Positions 1 to 7,507 of a stretch of DNA of 64,000 bases are shown one piece after another. The translations under genes and the position numbers were made by a program. Positions within the stretch are counted from its first letter, which is position 1. Each line of letters begins with the position of its first letter. The DNA is from an uncultured Pseudoalteromonas sp. (GTDB taxonomy: Bacteria > Pseudomonadota > Gammaproteobacteria > Enterobacterales > Alteromonadaceae): positions 186,001 to 250,000 of the forward strand of contig CANLRB010000002.1 in the NCBI GenBank assembly GCA_947493455.1. The letters are read 5' to 3'. Under the pieces are notes generated by a model. It did not search any database. It saw only the letters and a list, made by a program, of their open reading frames with translations, and had not been told where the DNA came from.

Positions 1-271
1 AGCTAGGCGGCAAGTGAGCGAGTCCCCATGAGCATAGATCTTCTATGTGATTGGGGTGAGCGAATGCAGGTAACACCGCTGCGGCTGCAAGTAGGAAGGG
101 TATATAACCAACAAGAGGAATCTTTCCATGTACCAAAACACCTACATTGAACATTATGCTTGCGCAATCTCGCCCTTTCAAGGGCGAGTCAAGCAAGAGG
201 TAACTAGCTGCAAGGCAGCAACTTGCAAACGTCAAGAAGTATGATAAAATACTGTATATCCATACAGGTTA
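1..271. other. Structured non-coding region upstream of the first tnpB
   Basis: No open frame of note runs through this stretch. It holds two clear folds. At about 25-57 an outer CCCCA/TGGGG pairing encloses an inner CATAGA/TCTATG hairpin, with GTGAGCGA-like words on both sides. At 170-187 there is a perfect TCGCCCTT/AAGGGCGA hairpin. The second could belong to the left end of the IS200/IS605-type unit, whose ends are normally subterminal hairpins. The first may be an RNA structure or flanking DNA. I could not fix the left end of the element. Confidence 0.4.
252..267 (+). promoter_or_regulatory. LexA-like operator before tnpB
   Basis: The 16-mer CTGTATATCCATACAG matches the gammaproteobacterial LexA consensus CTGT-N8-ACAG exactly and lies 8 bases before the ATG at 275. 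A bound repressor here would block transcription start or elongation into tnpB, so SOS induction of the gene is the inference. The site could alternatively have belonged to a gene displaced by the element. Confidence 0.6.
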
Positions 272-274
272 TTG

Positions 275-1666
275 ATGGGGTACTCTTTGCTCACTGGTAT
301 CAAGCTCCGCGCTAACCCTACATCCAATCAAAAACTGGTATTAAGCCAGTGGATGGGCTGTGCGCGTAGCATTTGGAATGCCAAAGTGGATGAGGAAAGG
401 TATTACCGCACTTTTGCAAGGAAGTATTACCCGATTGGTACTTACGCGCCGCTTGATCAAAAGACATCGCAGTTTAAATCGAAAGAACTATCTCCTTGGC
501 TATACCAGTGTCCTAGCCAAATACTCCGCAATAGTGCTGTTAACTGGTATCAAACCTATCAAAAGTTCATGAAAGGCGCATGTGGACGGCCAAAGCGCAA
601 GCCAAAAACCGACAAGGGAAGCATTTATCTTACCCGTGAAGTATTCCATTTCGACCGTTGTGAAGATGGTAATTTACGCCTGTTTATTGGCACTAAGACT
701 AATAATATTGGTTATTTATCGTTTAAAGCGCATCGTAAGTTTGAGATCCCTAATTCGCTGTATGTGCGTAAAGAGCGCGGTCAATACACGGTGTCTTTCT
801 GTTATGAGAATGGAAAGAATGAAGTTGAGCTATCGAGCAATGCTGAACACTTGGCGTTTCTGCAAGGCTCAACAAAAGAGTATCTGGAAGAAAGCGTTAT
901 CGGTGTAGACCGTGGTGTTGCCATCCCTGCTCATGCTGGCTCAATGACGTTCGACTTCTGTGACAATCAGAAAAAGAAGATGACCAAAGTTGATCGCTAC
1001 ATTAAGCGACTACAACGCAAGTTGGCGCGTCAAACTAAAGGCTCAAACCGCAGGAACAAAACTAAGCACCGTATTGCTACGCATCACGCTAAAAAGGCGA
1101 ACATACGTAATGACTTTGCGCATAAAACAAGTCGTTCATTAGTCGATAGTCAAGCTAAGGTTATTGTGTTCGAGGCGCTAAGTACCTCACGCATGACGCG
1201 CAAGCCAAAGGCAAAACAAAACGAGCAAGGCCGATATGTGTCAAATAAAGCCAAACAAAAGGCAGGGCTAAACAAGTCTATTCTGAACGTTGGTTGGCAC
1301 ATCATAGAAACCTACACCAAATACAAGGCTTACCAAGCGGGTAAAGCCGTATTCAAAATCCCTGCTCCGTATACCAGTCAGGAGTGCGCTCAGTGCGATC
1401 ACACTCACCCCGACAACCGAAAATCACAAGAACTCTTTGTGTGCGGCAATTGTGGCAATACTGACAATGCAGACAACAACGCATCATTGGTCATTAAGAA
1501 ACGGGCAATTAATCTAATATTAGACACTGGAACGGTGTTGTCTGACGATGGAGTTCTAAGAACTCAGTCAGATAGTGGACGTGGAGGCAATCGTAAGACT
1601 AGCCGAGCCAAAAGCTCGACTAGCGGTGTCCAACGAAGCGTCAAAAAAGAAAAGCTAGCGGCTTAG
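275..1666 (+). CDS. tnpB: TnpB-family RNA-guided nuclease of an IS200/IS605-type element
   Basis: A 463-residue TnpB (a TTG three bases earlier is also open). It shows the N-terminal OrfB helix-turn-helix region and the split RuvC-like catalytic set: Asp in GVDRG near residue 211, Glu in VIVFEALS near 299 and Asp in DNADNNAS near 399. A zinc ribbon (CAQC ... CGNC) precedes the last motif, and the C-terminus is basic and Ser-rich. TnpB proteins are nucleases guided by a right-end RNA that cut the target-adjacent site and help the element persist. No tnpA transposase is nearby, so mobility would need a transposase in trans. A LexA-like box sits directly upstream. Confidence 0.9.
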   Translation: MGYSLLTGIKLRANPTSNQKLVLSQWMGCARSIWNAKVDEERYYRTFARKYYPIGTYAPLDQKTSQFKSKELSPWLYQCPSQILRNSAVNWYQTYQKFMKGACGRPKRKPKTDKGSIYLTREVFHFDRCEDGNLRLFIGTKTNNIGYLSFKAHRKFEIPNSLYVRKERGQYTVSFCYENGKNEVELSSNAEHLAFLQGSTKEYLEESVIGVDRGVAIPAHAGSMTFDFCDNQKKKMTKVDRYIKRLQRKLARQTKGSNRRNKTKHRIATHHAKKANIRNDFAHKTSRSLVDSQAKVIVFEALSTSRMTRKPKAKQNEQGRYVSNKAKQKAGLNKSILNVGWHIIETYTKYKAYQAGKAVFKIPAPYTSQECAQCDHTHPDNRKSQELFVCGNCGNTDNADNNASLVIKKRAINLILDTGTVLSDDGVLRTQSDSGRGGNRKTSRAKSSTSGVQRSVKKEKLAA

Positions 1667-1708
1667 GCGGTTATCTTGGAAGCTCGCTGCTTTAGCTGCG
1701 AGTAGTTC
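1667..1708 (+). mobile_element. Probable right end of the first tnpB element
   Basis: Just after the tnpB stop lies a hairpin (CTCGC/GCGAG around TGCTTTAGCT) followed by GTAGTTCAC. This resembles the subterminal hairpin plus cleavage tetra/pentanucleotide of IS200/IS605 right ends. The guide (omega) RNA of such elements normally overlaps the tnpB 3' end and this region. The exact boundary is inferred. Confidence 0.4.
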
Positions 1709-1709
1709 A

Positions 1710-1986
1710 CTACTGGGGCGAAATCTTCGTCTCTGCCCGCATCATTGAATTTGGCATCACGTTCGAGCGCTTTCTTAAAGATCCATGGAAGCACTTGATG
1801 TCCTGTGGCCAAGAGTCTGCACCGGACGCGATTGCTGAAGGGATGCTGCCATTGCTACCAGCTCAGGCAGAAGTTGCCAGACGCATTCGGGAGAGTGAGC
1901 AACGAGCCCTTATGTCTACAGGGTCGGACAAAGGGGTATCTCATTGCGGTAACATCGTGGTGCCACTGGTTCGGGTAGCGCATTGA
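1710..1986 (+). pseudogene. 3' remnant of an unidentified gene, 5' part missing
   Basis: An open frame begins without a start codon directly after the tnpB element (YWGEIFVSARIIEF...) and continues through an internal ATG at 1795 to the stop at 1986. The frame reads as a natural soluble-protein C-terminus of about 90 residues. The upstream part is not found on the other side of the element inside the window. I do not recognise the family. It is probably an ICE gene next to the hotspot that was truncated by insertion or deletion. Confidence 0.45.
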
Positions 1987-2303
1987 TAGCGTCTATCAGC
2001 AATGGCATAAAATAATGTCTTTACGCCCATACCTGAGCGGCAATTGCAATCCAGATCAAAAAGTTGCCGCTTAGTCTTCCCTACAAAATAATTTGTGATA
2101 GGATGATACCTAATAAAATTAATTAGGTTGAAGCCTATTCAGTGTTTTATGGCCATCTGTCCAGCTTCAACCGGTAGAGATTGCTAAGTCATTGCGGATG
2201 AAGAGCAGCATTGAGTGATGCTTTTCAATGTGATTACGCGATGTCTGACGGTACTTTATAAACAGAGTTTTAAGAAACTGGTTGAATTGGATAAACAAGA
2301 CGC
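1987..2303. other. Intergenic region before the BREX locus
   Basis: This 317-base stretch has no convincing gene. It is AT-rich and presumably contains the promoter of the defence operon. The only ordered structure I see is the inverted repeat at 2108-2128, listed separately. Confidence 0.5.
2108..2128. promoter_or_regulatory. Inverted repeat, candidate BrxR operator
   Basis: ACCTAAT and ATTAGGT form a perfect 7-bp inverted repeat with a 7-base spacer, in the only long non-coding stretch before the WYL regulator gene. WYL regulators of BREX loci (BrxR) are dimers that bind inverted repeats upstream of the system. Assigning this repeat as the operator is inference. Confidence 0.4.
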
Positions 2304-3224
2304 ATGACAAATGATGGTCTGAAACAAACAGTAGTGGCGAAGCCAGATAGGCTTTCGCAGATAGCGCAGTTGCCACAAGCAACCAGGGATCGCATTGCCC
2401 ACATTGATTTCACCTTATTATTTAAGGGAGAGGCGGTGCGGGCGGATTTAGTCGATCGCTTCAGCATTGCTGCTGCACAAGCAACGAAAGACTTCACAAT
2501 GTACCGAGAGCTTGCACCAGGCAACATTGAGTATGACCAAAAACTCAAATTGCATAAGCGTGGTGAAGCTTTCGAGCCCTTGTTCGAGTACGACGTTGTG
2601 AGAACTCTGGCAACGATTAGCCAAGGGTACGGTGATGGCTTTACTGGAAAGGTAAAACCACCCCTTGCTTGTGAAGCGCCTTATCACCTTAACAAGCCGA
2701 GTTTATCGATAGTAGCCAAAGTCACCGAAGCCATACACAAAGGCAAAGCCTTGAGTATCACCTATGTGTCGTTATCGAGCGGTGAAACCACGCGTGAAAT
2801 TGTGCCGCATACGCTGGTAGACAATGGCCTGCGTTGGCATGTTCGTGGTTTTGACCGCAAGCATAATGAATTCCGAGATTTTGTACTGACCCGAATTAAA
2901 GCAGCGGTTGTGCTTGAAGGCTCTACATTATCTGAGACTGAACTAGAAACCCAAGACCGCCAATGGAATCGCTTTGTAGAGCTTGAATTAGTGCCGCACC
3001 CACGCATAGAACACAGCGAAGCGATTGAGTTGGATTATGGCATGAAAGGTGGTGTTTTAAAGATTGAGATTAGAGCGGCAACCGCTGGATATTTGCTTCG
3101 CCAATGGCATGTGGATTGCTCTACGGAACACTCGTTAGTGGGCTTTGAGTATCAGCTTTGGTTGCGTAACAGCCAGGCTCTCTACGGTGTAGCAAACTTA
3201 AACCTAGCACCTGGGCATATGTAG
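2304..3224 (+). CDS. brxR: WYL-domain transcriptional regulator of the BREX locus (BrxR-like)
   Basis: A 306-residue protein with an N-terminal winged-helix region (about 15-95, RDRIAHIDFTLLFKGE...), a central WYL-type SH3-like domain (about 130-215, with ITYVSLSSGETTREIVPHTL and WHVRGFDRK) and a C-terminal WCX-like extension. Size and order fit BrxR-type repressors that sit first in defence islands and regulate them by sensing a ligand in the WYL domain. It is followed after 13 bases by brxF in the same direction, so it is likely co-transcribed or autoregulatory. Confidence 0.85.
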   Translation: MTNDGLKQTVVAKPDRLSQIAQLPQATRDRIAHIDFTLLFKGEAVRADLVDRFSIAAAQATKDFTMYRELAPGNIEYDQKLKLHKRGEAFEPLFEYDVVRTLATISQGYGDGFTGKVKPPLACEAPYHLNKPSLSIVAKVTEAIHKGKALSITYVSLSSGETTREIVPHTLVDNGLRWHVRGFDRKHNEFRDFVLTRIKAAVVLEGSTLSETELETQDRQWNRFVELELVPHPRIEHSEAIELDYGMKGGVLKIEIRAATAGYLLRQWHVDCSTEHSLVGFEYQLWLRNSQALYGVANLNLAPGHM

Positions 3225-3237
3225 GGGTAACGAAAAG

Positions 3238-3726
3238 ATGATTTTAATAGATAATCTTTTAACTGATGTTAGGGCAGCGTTGGATAGAGTAGAATATCAA
3301 TCTTACAAATTGATATTAGTGGTAATCCCGGAGGATTTTCGTCGCGAGATTGAGGCTGAAATTCTCAACAACTCTATTGGTTTCGTTAACCTCTCAAAAG
3401 AGCTTGCTCGTAAGCTAGTTAGTTTGTCGATTAGAGAGAGAGTTAGGCGACTTGAAGCTGAAGTTGACAAAATTGCCAATGATTGCGGAAGTTCTGTTTG
3501 GCTTACAAAGCTCGATGTGTTGTTTGAGCCAGCTTTAGATAATGACCCTATGAGGCTATTAAAAGGGATAGCTAAGTCTAAGACTGTAGTAGCCATATGG
3601 CCTGGAGAAATAACAGAAACGTCAGTGGTTTACTCCAAACCAGGTAAACCAGATTATAAAACTTATCCATTAAAAGAATTAAACGATATTCAGGTGATCG
3701 ACGCCTGCAACGGAGTAATGAAATGA
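3238..3726 (+). CDS. brxF: BrxF-like protein of BREX type 3, lacking Walker A
   Basis: A 162-residue protein in the first structural position of a type 3 BREX operon. The family is normally described as a P-loop protein. The region that should hold the phosphate-binding loop reads YKLILVVIPEDFRREIEAE, so the beta strand is present but the glycines and the GK[ST] are missing. Later family-like blocks remain: KLDVLFEPALDNDPMRLLKG near 95-115 and TVVAIWPGE near 118-126. It overlaps brxC by four bases (ATGA). The role of BrxF is unknown. Loss of nucleotide binding is inferred from the sequence. Confidence 0.75.
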   Translation: MILIDNLLTDVRAALDRVEYQSYKLILVVIPEDFRREIEAEILNNSIGFVNLSKELARKLVSLSIRERVRRLEAEVDKIANDCGSSVWLTKLDVLFEPALDNDPMRLLKGIAKSKTVVAIWPGEITETSVVYSKPGKPDYKTYPLKELNDIQVIDACNGVMK

Positions 3727-6700
3727 AGAAGTACGGCGACTTGATTCAGTTCGAATCTGTAACAGCTAACATTCAGCTTAAGACCTCAAGTGACCATGAC
3801 AAAGCAGTAGGCTTGGTTTCGTCATATGTAATCTCAGACAAGATGTCTCAGAAGTTGAGTAATGTCATTATCGAACAACTTCAGTATGAAGAGTCAGTCG
3901 ATAACAAAGCGCTTTGGATCGTGGGTAACTATGGTTCAGGTAAGTCTCACTTGATGTCCGTTATCTCCGCAGTCGCAGAATTCCCTGATTTAGCAAGCCA
4001 TATTTCAAATGATGTTGTTCGCAGTGCAGCAGACAAGATTGCGGGTAAGTTTAAAGTTATTCGATTCGAAATCGGTGCATCAAAAATGGCGCTGACTGAT
4101 ATCGTTACACAAAACTTGACTGATGGCTTAGCCGATATGGGAGTGGATTATGAATTCCCTCCGATGACCGAAATCTCTTCAAACCACAAACCTTATTTTG
4201 AAGAGATGATGGCCACATTCCATGAAAAATATCCAGATCATGGTTTGCTTCTGGTTTGTGATGAGATGCTAGATTATTTCCGCTCTCGTAATGAACAGGA
4301 GCTACCGTTAGACATCGCGATTCTCCGAGTTATCGGTGAGGTTATTGATGGCACACGCTTCCGCTTTATGGCAGGTGTTCAGGAAGCGATTTTTGATAGT
4401 ACGCAGCTAGAGTTTCTATCTAAGGAAGTAAAACGAATTCGTGACCGTGCAGAGCAAGTACTGATTGCTCGTGAAGATATTAAGTATGTTGTTGCTGAAC
4501 GTCTGCTAAAGAAAGATGCCCAGCAACAGGAATGGATTCGCGAGTATCTGCAAAAATTTACGCCATATTACGACAAAATGAACGAGCGTCTAGACGAATT
4601 TGTTCGTATGTTCCCTGTGCACCCAGATTACATCAACACGTTCGAACGAGTGCGAATGGCTGGCCTTGAAAATCGTCAAGTACTCAAAAGTCTTTCCCGT
4701 CAGATGAAAGAACTGATGGAAGACGAAGTGCCTCAAGATGTACCGGGGATCTTTTCTTACGATACCTACTGGAACGAGCTAAGCAGTGAGCCAAGCATGA
4801 AGACTAACCCAGAGGTTGGTCAAGTCATTGAAACAGGTGAGCTTCTAGTAGATCGCATTGATCAAGCGTACCCAACTCCAGGTGAGAAAGAGTTTGCCAA
4901 ACGATTGGTAGCAGGTCTTGCGATCCACCGTATGGCGGTAGGCGATATTTATGCAGAGATGGGTGCAACAGCAGCTGAACTGCGTGACTCTTTATGTTTG
5001 TATTTGAAGAACATCGAGATCATGCCTGGCGATAAGAGCAAGAACTTGGAGAATCACATAGTCACTGTTCTTACTAAGGTTCGCCGTACAGTTAATGGTC
5101 AGTTTTTCTCTAAGAACAAAACCAACGATCAGTTTTATCTGGATCTGAAAAAGACCGAAGACTTTGATGCTCATATTGAAGCGAAAGCCGCAGGCTTGTC
5201 GCCAGATAGTATCAATTCTGCTTATAGAGCGGCAATGTTAGAAATTTTAGAGCAAACGGATTCACATCAGTCGAAAACGGCGATGTGGCGGCATGAGCTT
5301 GAATGGTTAGATAGAAGAGTTAAGCGTCCTGGCTGGCTGTTTCTTGGATCGCCAAATCAGAGAGATACAGCATCGCCAAGGCTAGACTATTATATGTATT
5401 TTGTTCAACTAGAAAATCCGCCGAAGCAAGAAAAAAAGTACATACGTGAAGATGAAGTGCAGTTTGTTCTAAAGAACCGTAGTGAAGAGTTTAATCAATC
5501 TTTAAAGTACTATGCGGCATCTGTAGCGTTACGTGCACTAGCGACAGGCAGTGCACAGCAAACATACAAGATCAAAGCGGACGGTTATCTTCGTGAGATG
5601 ATAAATTGGATTCGAGCCAATATTAAAGACGCGTTTGAAGTTCAGTACAATGGTAAGTCTAAGCCAATAATGAGTTGGCTTAAAGGTACTAGCGTAAGAG
5701 AAATAAGTGGTATAGCTGACAATGATCATGGCAGCGTTAAGGACATATTCGAAGCAGTGTCGAGTTTTATCCTTAAAGATTATTTTCAATCTTTAGCGCC
5801 AGAATACCCTAAGTTCTCGCAGCTTATTACTAAAGATACCATCGGTATCGCAAGTAAAGATGTATTGAGTTATTTAGCTGGTGGTGCGGCAACCAAAACC
5901 GTTACAGCAGTACTTGATGCGCTTGAACTCCTTGATGGTGATAAGCTAAAACCCAGAAACTCTCGTTATGCTCAATCAGTACTAGAAATGCTAGCAGCAA
6001 AAGGTCATGGGAAAGTCGTTAACCAAGGAGAGTTACTAGAGGCTGTATATTCGGGCTCATACTTTAAACCAGGCTCTTACCGGTTGGAGCCTGAATGGTT
6101 ACTTGTGATTTTAGCAACGTTAGTTCATGCAGGAGAGATAGAGCTAGTCGTCGTGGGCAAAGTCATTACTGCAAGTGACGTTGATGCGTTGAAAGGAATC
6201 GACTTTGCTACATTGATCGACTTCAAACACATCCAAGCACCAAAGGACTTTAATGTTAGTGCGATTAAAGCTGTCCTTGAATTACTTGGGATGAATGAGG
6301 GCTTAGCGACTTCAATCCAACAAGGTGATGACAGTGTTGTTCGTACTATGGGACAAGAGATTGAAAAGCTAGTTAAGTCCCTCGTTCACGATCAGCAGCT
6401 TGTAAAACAGCGACTTATGTTGTGGGGCAACCATGTTCTTGCTGAAAATGAAGCGATACTGCTAGCAGATCGTTTGGGTAAAACGAAAACATTCCTTGAG
6501 TCTCTGCAGCGTTTCAATACGCCAGGTAAACTCAAGAACTTCAAAGAATCAGCGGAGTCAATTGCAGAGCACGCAGAAACTTTGAAAGAGTGGAAGAGCT
6601 TTAAACAACTTTCGGAAGTGGTGGATAGCTTCGCTGAATACGCTCAATATCTTAAAGAAGCTCAGCTCATTCTTGATGAGAATGATGAGTGGCAATCTGA

Positions 6701-7448
6701 TGTGCGAGATGCAGCGCTAGCACTTAGAAATGGTATTGAAGATAAAACCACACGCTTAGAGTCAAGCTTTAAGCAAGCGCAGCTAGCCAATCTTCAACAG
6801 CTTAAAAAAGCGTATATTCAGCGCTATGTTGCTTTGTACCAATCGGCTCGTTTAACAATGGAGCAGGATAAAGAGAAAGCGGCACTGATTGGCGATGAAC
6901 GTCTGCAAACGTTAGAAGCATTATCTGGTATCTCGTTGCTTCCTGCAGAGCAGGTTAAGCAATGGAGGTCAGATTGGGCGTCTTTGCAAGTTGCTGAGTC
7001 GATAGACCCTAAAACAATTCAGTTTACGGCAAACCCAGTTAACTTCTCACCGCGCAGTGAGGGAAGTAAAGCTTCAGCAAGTGAACGTTTAGCTCAATTA
7101 GATACGCAGTTAACCGAGATGTTGTCTGAATGGACCCAAAGCTTAAAATCGACGCTAGCTGATCCGTTCTTGCAACTGGACCTATTGTTAGAAGTCCAAC
7201 GCGGTGAAATCAATGCTTTCATTAGTTCCGGAAGTTTATCAACTCCTGTGAGTAAAGAGTTTATTGCAGGCGTAAATGAGGCTCTTTCTGGTTTAGAAGA
7301 AGTGAAAATTTCAACAATGGATCTAGTTGCAAGTTTAGGTAAAGGAACGCCGCAAACGTTGGATGATGTTAAAGCTCGCTTTGAAGAACTGCTTAATACT
7401 CATTGCAAAGGCAAAGATAGCAGCAAAGTGCGAATCATTATTGATTAA
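3723..7448 (+). CDS. brxC: BrxC/PglY-type large P-loop ATPase
   Basis: A 1241-residue ATPase. Walker A GNYGSGKS lies near residues 68-75, and an acidic Walker B-like strand (LLLVCDEMLDYF) near 175-186. The long C-terminal part is helical with coiled-coil-like stretches (about 900-1100). Length and N-terminal AAA-like domain match BrxC/PglY, the ATPase found in all BREX types and needed for both host methylation and phage exclusion. It starts inside the brxF stop and is followed after 59 bases by pglXI. Confidence 0.9.
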   Translation: MKKYGDLIQFESVTANIQLKTSSDHDKAVGLVSSYVISDKMSQKLSNVIIEQLQYEESVDNKALWIVGNYGSGKSHLMSVISAVAEFPDLASHISNDVVRSAADKIAGKFKVIRFEIGASKMALTDIVTQNLTDGLADMGVDYEFPPMTEISSNHKPYFEEMMATFHEKYPDHGLLLVCDEMLDYFRSRNEQELPLDIAILRVIGEVIDGTRFRFMAGVQEAIFDSTQLEFLSKEVKRIRDRAEQVLIAREDIKYVVAERLLKKDAQQQEWIREYLQKFTPYYDKMNERLDEFVRMFPVHPDYINTFERVRMAGLENRQVLKSLSRQMKELMEDEVPQDVPGIFSYDTYWNELSSEPSMKTNPEVGQVIETGELLVDRIDQAYPTPGEKEFAKRLVAGLAIHRMAVGDIYAEMGATAAELRDSLCLYLKNIEIMPGDKSKNLENHIVTVLTKVRRTVNGQFFSKNKTNDQFYLDLKKTEDFDAHIEAKAAGLSPDSINSAYRAAMLEILEQTDSHQSKTAMWRHELEWLDRRVKRPGWLFLGSPNQRDTASPRLDYYMYFVQLENPPKQEKKYIREDEVQFVLKNRSEEFNQSLKYYAASVALRALATGSAQQTYKIKADGYLREMINWIRANIKDAFEVQYNGKSKPIMSWLKGTSVREISGIADNDHGSVKDIFEAVSSFILKDYFQSLAPEYPKFSQLITKDTIGIASKDVLSYLAGGAATKTVTAVLDALELLDGDKLKPRNSRYAQSVLEMLAAKGHGKVVNQGELLEAVYSGSYFKPGSYRLEPEWLLVILATLVHAGEIELVVVGKVITASDVDALKGIDFATLIDFKHIQAPKDFNVSAIKAVLELLGMNEGLATSIQQGDDSVVRTMGQEIEKLVKSLVHDQQLVKQRLMLWGNHVLAENEAILLADRLGKTKTFLESLQRFNTPGKLKNFKESAESIAEHAETLKEWKSFKQLSEVVDSFAEYAQYLKEAQLILDENDEWQSDVRDAALALRNGIEDKTTRLESSFKQAQLANLQQLKKAYIQRYVALYQSARLTMEQDKEKAALIGDERLQTLEALSGISLLPAEQVKQWRSDWASLQVAESIDPKTIQFTANPVNFSPRSEGSKASASERLAQLDTQLTEMLSEWTQSLKSTLADPFLQLDLLLEVQRGEINAFISSGSLSTPVSKEFIAGVNEALSGLEEVKISTMDLVASLGKGTPQTLDDVKARFEELLNTHCKGKDSSKVRIIID

Positions 7449-7507
7449 TCCAATTCTAACTTAATCACTAGAAGCCAGTAGATACTGGCTTCTATAGAGA
7501 ATGAACA

